The position numbers and the translations under genes are program-made. A DNA stretch of 64,000 nt from Aurelia coerulea (Eukaryota > Cnidaria > Scyphozoa > Semaeostomeae > Ulmaridae): assembly GCA_039566865.1 (NCBI GenBank), contig CM076957.1:8875896-8939895 (forward strand), given 5' to 3'. The notes beneath the pieces are model-generated. The model worked only from the letters and a program-made list of their open reading frames with translations, was not told the DNA's origin and made no database searches. How positions within the stretch are numbered: the stretch's first letter is position 1; each line of letters opens with the position of its first letter. Below, piece by piece: positions 27,601 through 39,613 of the stretch.

Positions 27601-29651
27601 CTGGCAGAACCAAAGTTTTAAAGGACGAAGAGTGCAATACTCTTTATAATTTATATATTGTAGCTACTAAAGTACGTTAATCCACACTTTTTGTTGTTAT
27701 ATTTTGTTTTATTTGAGAAAATAAACATTTAGTTAATCGATGTTTGTTTATGCAGTAAAGCTAAAATGAGACTAAAGAAAAAACTAATGTTTATAGTAAT
27801 GTTTCCAAGAATGGCTGTTACAGCACTTATTTTGTGCTATAAAAGAAATTACTGGCAGAACCAAAGTTTTAAAGGACGAAGAGTGCAATACTCCTTATAA
27901 TATATATTGTAGCTATTAAAGTAAGTTTATGCACACTTTTTGTTGTTATATTTTGTTTTCTTTGAAAAAATGAACATTTAATTAATCGATGTTTGTTTAT
28001 GCAGTAAAGCTAAAATGAAACGAAAGAAATAACTAATGTATATAGTAATGTTTCAAAAAATCGTTGCTGCAGCACTAATAAAAGTGCTATAAAGAAGTTA
28101 CTGGCAGAACTAAAGTTTTAAAGGACCATGAGTGCAATATTCTTTATAATATATATTTTGGATACTTATGTAAGTTAATCCTCACTTTTTTGTGTTTTTA
28201 TTTTGTTTTATTTGAGAAAATGAACATTTAATTAATCAATGTTTGTTTATGCAGTAAAGCTAGAATGAGACTAAAGATAAAACTAATGTCTATATTAATG
28301 TTTCCAAGAATAGATGCTACAGCACTAATATAGTGCTATAAAAGAAATTACGGGCAAAACCAAAGTTTTAAAGGACCATGAGTGCAATATTCTTTATAAT
28401 ATATATTGGCTAATAAAGTAAGTTAATCCACACTTTTTGTGTTTTTATTTTGTTTTCTTTGAGAAAATAAACAGTTAATTAATCGATTTTTGTTTATGCA
28501 GTAAAGCTAAAATGAAACGAAAGAAAAAACTAATGTTTATAGTAATCTTTCAAAAATTGGTTGCTGCAGCACTAATATAGTGCTATCAAAAAGTTACTGG
28601 TAGAAGTAAAGTTTTAATGGACCATGAGTGCAATACTCTTTATAATAGTTATTGTAGCTACTAAAGTAGGTTAATCCACACTTTTTGTTGTTTATATTTT
28701 GTTTTCTTTGAGAAAATGAACATTTCAATAATCAATGTTTGTTTTTGCAGTAAAGCTAAAATGAGACTTAAGAAAAAACTAATGTCTATAGTAATGTTTC
28801 CAAGAATGCCTGCTACAGCACTAATATAGTGCTATAAAAAAAATTACTGGCAGAACTAATTTTTTAAAGGACGAAGAGTGAAATACTCTTTATAATTTAT
28901 ATATTGTAGCTATAAAAGTACGTTAATCTACACTTTTTGTTGTTATATTTTGTTTTCTTTGAGAAATAAAACATTTAATTAGTCGATGTTTGTTTATGCA
29001 GTAAAGCTAAAATGAACCGAAAGAAAAAACTAATGTTTATAGTAATCTTTCAAAAATTTGTTTGCTGCAGCACTAATATAGTGCTATAAAAAATTTACTG
29101 GTAGAACTAAAGTTTTAAAGGACCATGAGTGCAATATTCTTTATAATATATAATGTAGCTACTAAAGTACGTTAATCCACACTTTTTGTTGTTATATTTT
29201 GTTTTCTTTGAGAAAATAAACACTTAATTAATCGATGTTTGTTTATGCAGTAAAGCTAAAATGAGACTAAAGAAAAAACTAATGTCTATAGTAATGTTTC
29301 CAAGAATGGCTGCTACAGCACTAATATAAAAGAAATTACTGGCAGAACTAAAGTTTTAAAGGACCATGAGTACAATATTCTTTATAATATATATTTTGGC
29401 TACTTATGTAAGTTAATCCACATGTTTTGTGATTGTATTTTGCTTTCTTTGAGAAAATGAACATTTAATTAATCGATGTTTGTTTATGCAGTAAAGCTAA
29501 AATGAGACTAAAGAAAAACTAATGTCTATAGTAATGTTTCCAAGAAAAGCTGCTACAGCACTAATATAGTGCTATCAAAGAAATTACTGGCAGAACTAAA
29601 GTTTTAAAGGACGAAGAGTGCAATACTCTTTATAATATATATTGTAGCTAC

Positions 29652-29669
29652 TAAAGTACGTGAATCCAC
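29652..29669 (+). repeat. LINE-free version of the insertion target
   Basis: CTAAAGTACGTGAATCCAC here is the uninterrupted form of the sequence that in three other places is split by the 453-bp LINE. The monomers that follow (TTATGTCTTG, ACTTAAATAATCG, AAAGACATTGCTGG) are the same as those to the right of each LINE copy. Confidence 0.75.
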
Positions 29670-32600
29670 ACTTTTTGTTGTTATGTCTTGTTTTCTTTGA
29701 GAAAATAAACACTTAAATAATCGATGTTTGTTTATGCAGTAAAGCTAAAATGAGACTAAAGAAAAAACTAATGTCTATAGTAATGTTTCAAAGAATGGCT
29801 GCTACAGCACTAATATAGTGCTATAAAAGACATTGCTGGCAGAACCAAAGTTTTAAAGGACGAAGAGTGCAATTCTCTTTATAATATTTATTGTAGCTAC
29901 TAAAGTACGTTAATCCACAATTTTTGTTGTTATTTTTTTTTTTGTTGTTTTCTTTGAGAAAATAAACATTTAATTATTCGATTTTTGTTTATACAGTAAA
30001 GCTAAAATGAAACGAAAGAAATAACTAATGTATATAGTAATGTTTCAAAAAATCGTTGCTGCAGCACTAATTAAGTGCTATAAAGAAGTTACTGGCAGAA
30101 CAAAAGTTTTAAAGGACTATGAGTGCAATATTCTTTATAATATATATTTTGGCTACTATAGTAAGTTAATCCACACTTTTTTGTGTTTTTATTTTGTTTT
30201 CTTTGAGAAAATCAACATTTAATTAATCGATGTTTGTTTATGCAGTAAAGCTAAAGTGAGACTAAAGAAAAAAACTACTGTCTATAGTAATGTTTCCAAG
30301 AATGGCTGCTACAGCACTAATATAGGGCTATAAAAGCAATTACTGGCAGAACAAAAGTTTTAAAGGACGAAGAGTGCAATACTCTTTATAATTTATATAT
30401 TGTAGCTACTAAAGTACGTTAATCCACACTTTTTGTTGTTATATTTTGTTTTCTTTGAGAAAATAAACATTTAATTAATCGATGTTTGTTTATGCAGTAA
30501 AGCTAAAATGAGACTAAAGAAAAAACTAATGTCTATAGTAATGTTTCCAAGAATGGCTGTTACAGCACTTATTTTGTGCTATAAAAGAAATTACTGGCAG
30601 AACCAAAGTTTTAAAGGACGAAGAGTGAAATACTCTTTATAATATATATTGTAGCTACTAAAGTACGTTAATCAACACTTTTTGTTGTTATATTTTGTTT
30701 TCTTTGAGAAAATAAACATTTAATTAATCGATGTTTGTTTTTGCAGTAAAGCTAAAATGAAACGAAAGAAATAACTAATGTATATAGTAATGTTTCAAAA
30801 AATCGTTGCTGCAGCACTAATAAAAGTGCTATAAAGAAGTTACTGGCAGAACTAAAGTTTTAAAGGACCATGAGTGCAATATTCTTTATAATATATATTT
30901 TGGCTACTTATGTAAGTTAATCCTCACTTTTTTGTGTTTTTATTTTGTTTTATTTGAGAAAATGAACATTTAATTAATCAATGTTTGTTTATGCAGTAAA
31001 GCTAGAATGAGACTAAAGATAAAACTAATGTCGATATTAATTTTTCCAAGAATAGATGCTACAGCACTAATATAGTGCTATAAAAGAAATTACGGGCAAA
31101 ACCAAAGTTTTAAAGGACCATGAGTGCAATATTCTTTATAATATATATTGGCTAATAAAGTAAGTTAATCCACACTTTTTGTGTTTTTATTTTGTTTTCT
31201 TTGAGAAAATAAACAGTTAATTAATCGATGTTTGTTTATGCAGTAAAGCTAAAATGAAACGAAAGAAAAAACTAATGTTTATAGTAATCTTTCAAAAATT
31301 TGTTTGCTGCAGCACTAATATAGTGCTATAAAAGACATTGCTAGAACTAAAGATTTAAAGGACCAGAACCAAAGTTTTAAAGGACGAAGAGTGCAATTCT
31401 CTTTATAATATTTATTGTAGCTACTAAAGTACGTTAATCCACAATTTTTGTTGTTATTTTTTTTTTGTTGTTTTCTTTGAGAAAATAAACATTTAATTAT
31501 TCGATTTTTGTTTATACAGTAAAGCTAAAATGAAACGAAAGAAATAACTAATGTATATAGTAATGTTTCAAAAAATCGTTGCTGCAGCACTAATTAAGTG
31601 CTATAAAGAAGTTACTGGCAGAACAAAAGTTTTAAAGGACTATGAGTGCAATATTCTTTATAATATATATTTTGGCTACTAAAGTAAGTTAATCCACACT
31701 TTTTTGTGTTTTTATTTTGTTTTATTTTAGAAAATCAACATTTAATTAATCAATGTTTGTTTATGCAGTAAAGCTAGAATGAGACTAAAGATAAAACTAA
31801 TGTCTATAGTAATGTTTCCAAGAATAGATGCTACAGCACTAATATAGTGCTATAAAAGAAATTACGGGCAAAACCAAAGTTTTAAAGGACCATGAGTGCA
31901 ATATTCTTTATAATATATATTGGCTACTAAAGTAAGTTAATCCACACTTTTTGTTGTTATATTTTGTTTTCTTTGAGAAAATAAACATTTAATTAATCGA
32001 TGTTTGTTTATGCAGTGAAGCTAAAATGAAACGAAAGAAATAACTAATGTATATAGTAATATTTTCAAAAAATCGTTGCTGCAGCACTAATAAAGTGCAA
32101 TAAAGAAGTTACTGGCAGTACTAAAGTTTTAAAGGACTATGAGTGCAATATTCTTTATAATATATATTTTGGCTACTTATGTAAGTTAATCCACAATTTT
32201 TGGGTTTGTATTTTGTTTTCTTTGAGAAAATGAACATTTAATTAATCGATGTTTTTTTATGAAGTAAAGCTAAAACGAGACTAAAGAAAAACTAATGTCA
32301 ATAGTAATGTTTCCAAGAATAGCTGCTACAGCACTAATATAGTGCTATAAAAGAAATTACTGGCAGAACTAAAGTTTTAAAGGACAAAGAGTGCAATACT
32401 CTTTATGATATATATTGTAGCTACTAAAGTACGTTAATCAACACTGTTTGTTGTTATATTTTGTTTTCTTTGAGAAAATAAACACTTAATTAATCGATGT
32501 TTGTTTATGCAGTGAAGCTAAAATGAAACGAAAGAAATAACTAATGTATATAGTAATAGTTTCAAAAAATCGTTGCTGCAGCACTAATAAAGTGCTATAA

Positions 32601-33011
32601 AGAAGTTACAGGAAGAACTAAAGTTTTAAAGGACCATGAGTGCAATATTCTTTATAATATATATTTTGGCTATTAAATTAAGTTAATCCACGCTTTTTGT
32701 GTTTTTATTTTGTTTTCTTTGAGAAAATCAGCATTTAATTAATCGATGTTTGTTTATGCAGTAAAGCTAAAGTGAGACTAAAGAAAAAAACTACTGTCTA
32801 TAGTAATGTTTCCAAGAATGGCTGCTACAGCACTAATATAGGGCTATAAAAGCAATTACTGGCAGAACAAAAGTTTTAAAGAACGAAGAGTGCAATACTC
32901 TTTATAATATATATTGTAGCTACTAAAGTAAGTTAATCCACACTTTTTGTGTTTATATTTTGTATTCTTTGAGAAAATAAACATTTAATTAATCGATGTT
33001 TGTTTATGCAG

Positions 33012-33259
33012 TAAAGCTAAAATGGAACGAAGGAAAAAACTAATGTATATAGTAATGTTTCAAGAAATGGTTGCTGCAGCACTAATAAAGTGCTATAAAG
33101 AAGTTACTGGCAGAACTAAAGTTTTAAAGGACGAAGAGTGCAATATTCTTCATAATATATATTTTAGCTACTAAAGTAAGTTAATCCACACTTTTTGAGT
33201 TTATATTTTGTTTTCTTTGAGAAAAAAAATATTTAATTAATCGATGTTTGTTTATACAG
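33012..33259 (+). repeat. Long-frame (C-type) monomer with gene-like layout
   Basis: A good example of the gene-like class. Position 33,012 follows an acceptor-like TTTATGCAG. The ATG is at 33,022, a 50-codon frame runs to the TAA at 33,172-33,174, a donor-like GTAAGT is at 33,176-33,181, and the T-rich spacer ends in the next acceptor-like TTTATACAG at 33,259. The exon-like part is 164 nt and the spacer 84 nt. These motifs are seen directly; whether any is used in RNA is unknown. Confidence 0.5.
33022..33174 (+). CDS. Intact 50-codon frame in satellite monomer (unproven)
   Basis: Starts MERRKKLMYIVMFQ, continues through the conserved VAAALIKCYKEVTGRTKVL block and ends in NIYFSY before TAA. 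It has a basic N-terminus, a hydrophobic stretch (about residues 7-22) and later Cys residues, superficially like a signal or membrane peptide. The same intact frame occurs at 37,467-37,619, 42,905-43,057 and 47,847-47,999. No protein family is recognised. Given the AT-rich repeat context this is more likely non-coding, but it is worth a test. Confidence 0.2.
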   Translation: MERRKKLMYIVMFQEMVAAALIKCYKEVTGRTKVLKDEECNILHNIYFSY

Positions 33260-34261
33260 TAAAGCTAAAATGAGACTATAAAAAAACTAATGTTTATAGT
33301 AATGTTTCAAAAATTGGTTGCTGCAGCACTAATAAAGTGTTATAAAGAAGTTGCTGGCAGAACTAAAGTTTTAAAGGACGAAGAGTGCAATACTCTTTAT
33401 AATATATATTGTAGCTACTAAAGTACGTTAATCCACACTTTTTGTGCTTATATTTTGTTTTCTCAAAGAAAATAAACATTTATTTAATCGATGTTTGTTA
33501 ATGCAGTAAAGCTAAAATGAGACTATAGAAAAAGCTAATGCCTATAGTTATTTTTCCAAGAATGGCTGCTACAGCACTAATATAGTGCTATAAAAGAAAT
33601 TACTGGCAGAACCAAAGTTTTAAAGAACGAAGAGTGCAATACTCTTGATAATATATATTTTAGCTACTAAAGTAAGTTAATCCACACTTTTTGTGTTTAT
33701 ATTTTGTTTTCTTTGAGAAAATAAACATTTAATTAATCGATGTTTGTTTATGTCGTAAAGCTAAAATGAGACTAAAAAAAACCTAATGTTTATAGTAATG
33801 TTTCAAAAATTGGTTGCTGCAGCACTATTCAAGTGTTATAAAGAAGTTACTGGCAGAACTAATGTTTTAAAGGACGAAGAGTGCAATACTCTTTATAATA
33901 TATATTGTAGCTACTAAAGTACGTTAATCCACACTTTTTGTGCTTATATTTTTTTTTCTTTGAGAAAATAAACATTTAATTAATCGATGTTTGTTAATGC
34001 AGTAAAGCTAAAATGAGACTAAAGAAAAAACTAATGTCTTTAGTAATGTTTCCAAGAATGGCTGCTACAGCACTAATATAGTGCTATAAAAGAAATTACT
34101 GGCAGAACCAAAGTTTTAATGATCGAAGAGTGAAATACTCTTGATAATATATATTTTAGCTACTAAAGTAAGTTAATCCACACTTTTTGTGTTTATATTT
34201 TGTTTTCTTTGAGAAAATAAACATTTAATTAATTGATGTTTGTTTATACAGTAAAGCTAAA

Positions 34262-34414
34262 ATGAGACTAAAAAAAAACCTAATGTTTGTAGTAATGTTT
34301 CAAAAATTGGTTGCTGCAGCACTAATAAAGTGTTATAAAGAAGTTACTGGGAGAACTAAAGTTTTAAAGGACGAAGAGTGCAATACTCTTTATAATATAT
34401 ATTGTAGCTACTAA
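34262..34414 (+). CDS. Intact 50-codon satellite frame next to LINE (unproven)
   Basis: Frame MRLKKNLMFVVMFQKL ... NTLYNIYCSY, followed by TAA at 34,412-34,414. The stop codon overlaps the 8-bp target duplication of the LINE. Identical copies in the higher-order repeat lie at 39,456-39,608 and 44,891-45,043. Related intact frames lie at 48,591-48,743, 54,319-54,471, 57,054-57,206, 58,048-58,200 and 63,313-63,465. No known family; coding status is not established. Confidence 0.2.
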   Translation: MRLKKNLMFVVMFQKLVAAALIKCYKEVTGRTKVLKDEECNTLYNIYCSY

Positions 34415-34419
34415 AGTAC
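34412..34419 (+). repeat. Target-site duplication, left, LINE copy 1
   Basis: TAAAGTAC, repeated directly at 34,873-34,880 on the other side of the element. Uninterrupted monomers carry TAAAGTAC once, followed by GTGAATCC or GTTAATCC. Because the element ends in TATA, the duplication could also be counted as 7 bp (AAAGTAC). Confidence 0.85.
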
Positions 34420-34421
34420 TG

Positions 34422-34811
34422 AAGATAAAATGGACTGATCATATTAGCAACGAAGAAGTTCTCGCAATAGCATGCGTGGAAGATATAGAAATATTGTTGG
34501 TAAGGAGTCGACTACGCTGGCTAGGGCATGTGTCCAGAATGGAGAATGATCGTCCAGTGAAGTATTTATTATATGGAGAGTTAGCTGAAGGAAAACGTCC
34601 TGTTGGTCGTCCAAAGCTCAGATATAAAGACACGTGTAAAAGCGCGTTGAAATGTGGTGATGTTCTGGACCATTGGAATACAAAAGTAGAGGACCGAGCT
34701 GAATGGAGAAAAGTCATTCATCAAACCTGTGGCAAAGTCAACGAGAAAAGAGTTCAGGCATACGAAAAACAGAGGGACAAGAGGAGAAGGAAAGGAACTG
34801 AATTAGATTGA
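34422..34811 (+). pseudogene. LINE reverse-transcriptase ORF, C-terminal fragment (copy 1)
   Basis: The frame is open from the 5' junction: KWTDHISNEEVL, then RSRLRWLGHVSRMEND, then KRPVGRPKLRYKDTCK, then a DRAEWRKVI segment and a strongly basic end (YEKQRDKRRRKG), stop TGA. This is the characteristic post-thumb C-terminal region of non-LTR reverse transcriptases, with 'W.D.ISNEEVL', 'RLRWLGHV.RM' and 'GKR..GRP..R.KD'. It covers 129 codons of a protein normally near or above 900 residues and has no endonuclease, catalytic palm or own start, so it cannot be functional. The first Met-like codon in frame is a GTG at 34,476; I treat the 5' edge as a truncation and not a start. The 92-residue antisense frame at 34,439-34,717 is a shadow. 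Confidence 0.88.
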
Positions 34812-34841
34812 TTTACTGTATCTTTAGTTAATTGTGTTTTA

Positions 34842-34854
34842 CCCGTTTCTCGGG
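34842..34854 (+). other. 3'-terminal hairpin of LINE copy 1
   Basis: CCCG-TTTCT-CGGG, a 4-bp GC stem with a 5-nt loop about 30 nt after the stop codon and just before the (TA)n tail. Short 3' hairpins next to a simple-repeat tail are known in several LINE clades as recognition elements for the reverse transcriptase; that role here is inferred. Confidence 0.5.
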
Positions 34855-34872
34855 ATTAGGCGTATATATATA

Positions 34873-34880
34873 TAAAGTAC
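34873..34880 (+). repeat. Target-site duplication, right, LINE copy 1
   Basis: TAAAGTAC, partner of 34,412-34,419; followed by GTGAATCCACAC, which continues the interrupted monomer. Confidence 0.85.
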
Positions 34881-37800
34881 GTGAATCCACACTTTTTGTT
34901 GTTATGTCTTGTTTTCTTTGAGAAAATAAACACTTAAATAATCGATGTTTGTTTATGCAGTAAAGCTAAAATGAGACTAAAGAAAAAACTAATGTCTATA
35001 GTAATGTTTCAAAGAATGGCTGCTACAGCACTAATATAGTGCTATAAAAGACATTGCTGGCAGAACCAAAGTTTTAAAGGACGAAGAGTGCAATTCTCTT
35101 TATAATATTTATTGTAGCTACTAAAGTACGTTAATCCACAATTTTTGTTGTTATATTTTTTTGTTTTGTTGTTTTCTTTGAGAAAATAAACATTTAATTA
35201 TTCGATTTTTGTTTATACAGTAAAGCTAAAATGAAACGAAAGAAATAACTAATGTATATAGTAATGTTTCAAAAAATCGTTGCTGCAGCACTAATTAAGT
35301 GCTATAAAGAAGTTACTGGCAGAACAAAAGTTTTAAAGGACTATGAGTGCAATATTCTTTATAATATATATTTTGGCTACTAAAGTAAGTTAATCCACAC
35401 TTTTTTGTGTTTTTATTTTGTTTTATTTTAGAAAATCAACATTTAATTAATCAATGTTTGTTTATGCAGTAAAGCTAGAATGAGACTAAAGATAAACCGA
35501 AAGAAAAAACTAATGTTTATAGTAATCTTTCAAAAATTGGTTGCTGCAGCAAAACTAAAGAAATGGCAGAACAAAAGTTTTAAAGGACTATGAGTGCAAT
35601 ATTCTTTATAATATATATTTTGGCTACTAAAGTAAGTTAATCCACACTTTTTTGTGTTTTTATTTTGTTTTATTTTAGAAAATCAACATTTAATTAATCA
35701 ATGTTTGTTTATGCAGTAAAGCTAGAATGAGACTAAAGATAAAACTAATGTCTATAGTAATTTTTCCAAGAATAGATGCTACAGCACTAATATAGTGCTA
35801 TAAAAGAAATTACGGGCAAAACCAAAGTTTTAAAGGACCATGAGTGCAATATTCTTTATAATATATATTGGCTACTAAAGTAAGTTAATCCACACTTTTT
35901 GTGTTTTTATTTTGTTTTCTTTGAGAAAATAAACATTTAATTAATCGATGTTTGTTTATGCAGTAAACTAAAATAAACCGAAAGAAAAAACTAATGTTTA
36001 TAGTAATCTTTCAAAAATTGGTTGCTGCAGCAATAATATAGTGCTATAAAAAAGTTACTGGTAGAAGTAAAGCTTTAAAGGACCATGAGTGCAATATTCT
36101 TTATAATATATAATGTAGCTACTAAAGTACGTTAATCCACACTTTTTGTGTTTTTATTTTGTTTTATTTGAGAAAATGAACATTTAATTAATCAATGTTT
36201 GTTTATGCAGTAAAGCTAAAATGAGACTAAAGATAAAACTAATGTCTATAGTAATGTTTCCAAGAATGGCTGCTACAGCACTAATATAGTTTTATAAAAG
36301 AAATTACTGGCAGAACAAAAGTTTTAAAGAACGAAGAGTGCAATACTCTTTATAATATATATTGTAGCTACTAAAGTAAGTTAATCCACACTTTTTGAGT
36401 TTATATTTTGTTTTCTTTGAGAAAAGAAACGTTTAATTAATCGATGTTTGTTTATGCAGTAAAGCTAAAATGAAACGAAAGAAATAACTAATGTATATAG
36501 TAATATTTTCAAAAAATCGTTGCTGCAGCACTAATAAAGTGCAATAAAGAAGTTACTGGCAGTACTAAAGTTTTAAAGGACTATGAGTGCAATATTCTTT
36601 ATAATATATATTTTGGCTACTTATGTAAGTTAATCCACAATTTTTGGGTTTGTATTTTGTTTTCTTTGAGAAAATGAACATTTAATTAATCGATGTTTTT
36701 TTATGAAGTAAAGCTAAATCGAGACTAAAGAAAAACTAATGTCAATAGTAATGTTTCCAAGAATAGCTGCTACAGCACTAATATAGTGCTATAAAAGAAA
36801 TTACTGGCAGAACTAAAGTTTTAAAGGACGAAGAGTGCAATATTCTTTATGATATATATTCTAGCTACTAAAGTAAGTTATTCTACACTTTTTGTTGTTT
36901 ATATTTTGTTTTCTTCGAGAAAATGAACATTTAAATAATCAATGTTTGTTTATGCAGTAAAGCTAAAATGAGACTTAAGAAAAAACTAATGTCTATAGTA
37001 ATGTTTCCAAAAATAACTGCTACAGCACTAATTTAGTGCTCTAAAAGAAATTATTGGCAGAACTAAAGTTTTAAAGGACCATGAGTGCAATATTCTTTAT
37101 AATATATATTTTGGCTATTAAATTAAGTTAATCCACGCTTTTTGTGTTTTTATTTTGTTTTCTTTGAGAAAATCAACATTTAATTAATCGATGTTTGTTT
37201 ATGCAGTAAAGCTAAAGTGAGACTAAAGAAAAAAACTACTGTCTATAGTAATGTTTCCAAGAATGGCTGCTACAGCACTAATATAGGGCTATAAAAGCAA
37301 TTACTGGCAGAACAAAAGTTTTAAAGAACGAAGAGTGCAATACTCTTTATAATATATATTGTAGCTACTAAAGTAAGTTAATCCACACTTTTTGTGTTTA
37401 TATTTTGTATTCTTTGAGAAAATAAACATTTAATTAATTGATGTTTGTTTATGCAGTAAAGCTAAAATGGAACGAAGGAAAAAACTAATGTATATAGTAA
37501 TGTTTCAAGAAATGGTTGCTGCAGCACTAATAAAGTGCTATAAAGAAGTTACTGGCAGAACTAAAGTTTTAAAGGACGAAGAGTGCAATATTCTTCATAA
37601 TATATATTTTAGCTACTAAAGTAAGTTAATCCACACTTTTTGAGTTTATATTTTGTTTTCTTTGAGAAAAAAAATATTTAATTAATCGATGTTTGTTTAT
37701 ACAGTAAAGCTAAAATGAGACTATAAAAAAACTAATGTTTATAGTAATGTTTCAAAAATTGGTTGCTGCAGCACTAATAAAGTGTTATAAAGAAGTTGCT

Positions 37801-39613
37801 GGCAGAACTAAAGTTTTAAAGGACGAAGAGTGCAATACTCTTTATAATATATATTGTAGCTACTAAAGTACGTTAATCCACACTTTTTGTGCTTATATTT
37901 TGTTTTCTCAAAGAAAATAAACATTTATTTAATCGATGTTTGTTAATGCAGTAAAGCTAAAATGAGACTATAGAAAAAGCTAATGCCTATAGTTATTTTT
38001 CCAAGAATGGCTGCTACAGCACTAATATAGTGCTATAAAAGAAATTACTGGCAGAACCAAAGTTTTAAAGAACGAAGAGTGCAATACTCTTGATAATATA
38101 TATTTTAGCTACTAAAGTAAGTTAATCCACACTTTTTGTGTTTATATTTTGTTTTCTTTGAGAAAATAAACATTTAATTAATCGATGTTTGTTTATGTCG
38201 TAAAGCTAAAATGAGACTAAAAAAAACCTAATGTTTATAGTAATGTTTCAAAAATTGGTTGCTGCAGCACTATTCAAGTGTTATAAAGAAGTTACTGGCA
38301 GAACTAATGTTTTAAAGGACGAAGAGTGCAATACTCTTTATAATATATATTGTAGCTACTAAAGTACGTTAATCCACACTTTTTGTGCTTATATTCTCTT
38401 TTTTTTTGTGAGAAAACAAACATTTATTTAATCGATGTTTGTTAATGCAGTAAAGCTAAAATGAGACTAAAGAAAAAACTAATGTCTATAGTAATGTTTC
38501 CAAGAATGGCTGCTACAGCACTAATATAGTGCTATAAAAGAAATTACTGGCAGAACAAAAGTTTTAAAGAACGAAGAGTGCAATACTCTTTATAATATAT
38601 ATTGTAGCTACTAAAGTACGTTAATCCACACTTTTTGTTGTTATATTTTGTTTTCTTTGAGAAAAGAAACGTTTAATTAATCGATATTTGTTTATGCAGT
38701 AAAGCTAAAATGAACCGAAAGAAATAACTAATGTATATAGTAATATTTTCAAAAAATCGTGGCTGCATCACTAATAAAGTGAAATAAAGAAGTTACTGGC
38801 AGAACTAAAGTTTTAAAGGACCATGAGTGCAATATTCTTTATAATAGATATTTTGGCTACTTATGTAAGTTAATCCACAATTTTTGTGTTTGTATTTTGT
38901 TTTCTTTGAGAAAATGAACATTTAATTAATCGATGTTTCTTTATGAAGTAAAGCTAAAATGAGACTAAACAAAAACTAATGTCAATAGTAATGTTTCCAA
39001 GAAAAGCTGCTACAGCACTATTATAGTGCTATAAAAGAAATTACTGGCAGAACTATTGTTTTAAAGGACGAAGAGTGCAATATTCTTTTTGATATATATT
39101 TTAGCAACTAAAGTAAGTTATTCCACACTTTTTGTTGTTTATATTTTGTTTTCTTTGAGAAAATGAACATTTAAATAATCAATGTTTGTTTATGGAGTAA
39201 AGCTAAAATGAGACTTAGAAAAAACTAATGTCTATAGTAATGTTTCCAAAAATAACTGCTTCAGCACTAATTTAGTGCTATAAAAGAAATTACTGGCAGA
39301 ACCAAAGTTTTAATGATCGAAGAGTGAAATACTCTTGATAATATATATTTTAGCTACTAAAGTAAGTTAATCCACACTTTTTGTGTTTATATTTTGTTTT
39401 CTTTGAGAAAATAAACATTTAATTAATTGATGTTTGTTTATACAGTAAAGCTAAAATGAGACTAAAAAAAAACCTAATGTTTGTAGTAATGTTTCAAAAA
39501 TTGGTTGCTGCAGCACTAATAAAGTGTTATAAAGAAGTTACTGGGAGAACTAAAGTTTTAAAGGACGAAGAGTGCAATACTCTTTATAATATATATTGTA
39601 GCTACTAAAGTAC
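34881..39613 (+). repeat. Satellite array, block 3 (higher-order unit 1)
   Basis: Satellite part of a higher-order repeat that, with the LINE and duplication (to 40,074), is 5,194 bp long. A junction at 35,480-35,570 joins an A-type start (GAATGAGACTAAAGATA) to a B-type continuation (AACCGAAAGAAAAAAC) and has a collapsed centre (GCAGCAAAACTAAAGAAATG). The next unit is 241 bp longer and intact there, so this one lost about one monomer. No gene other than the 50-codon frames noted at 37,467 and 39,456. Confidence 0.92.

Larger units (their letters stand above)
19009..34419 (+). repeat. Satellite array, block 2
   Basis: Continuation of the same head-to-tail satellite after the small island. It includes the tandem 990-bp duplication (22,741-24,620) and, toward the right, an increasing share of monomers with CTTATATTTTG or GTTTATATTTTG spacers and the long 50-codon frame. 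A chimeric unit at about 31,320-31,375 contains an internal repetition (ACATTGCTAGAACTAAAG followed by GGACCAGAACCAAAG). Homopolymer T tracts of variable length interrupt the spacer near 29,930 and 31,450. No conventional gene. Confidence 0.97.
34420..34872 (+). mobile_element. 5'-truncated LINE (non-LTR retrotransposon), copy 1
   Basis: A 453-bp insertion in a satellite monomer. It contains only the C-terminal end of the reverse-transcriptase ORF, a short 3' untranslated region with a CCCG-TTTCT-CGGG hairpin (34,842-34,854), and a (TA)6 tail. It is bounded by the direct repeat TAAAGTAC. A 5' truncation, a simple-repeat tail and a target duplication are the standard signature of target-primed reverse transcription. 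Its GC content and codon use clearly differ from the satellite. The same element at the same place occurs at 39,614 and 45,049. Clade is not determined; the protein tail resembles elements widespread in invertebrates. Confidence 0.9.

Noticed and set aside
34439..34717. 92-codon minus-strand frame, also at 39,633 and 45,068
   Set aside because: Antisense shadow of the LINE reverse-transcriptase fragment, whose plus-strand motifs are clear.
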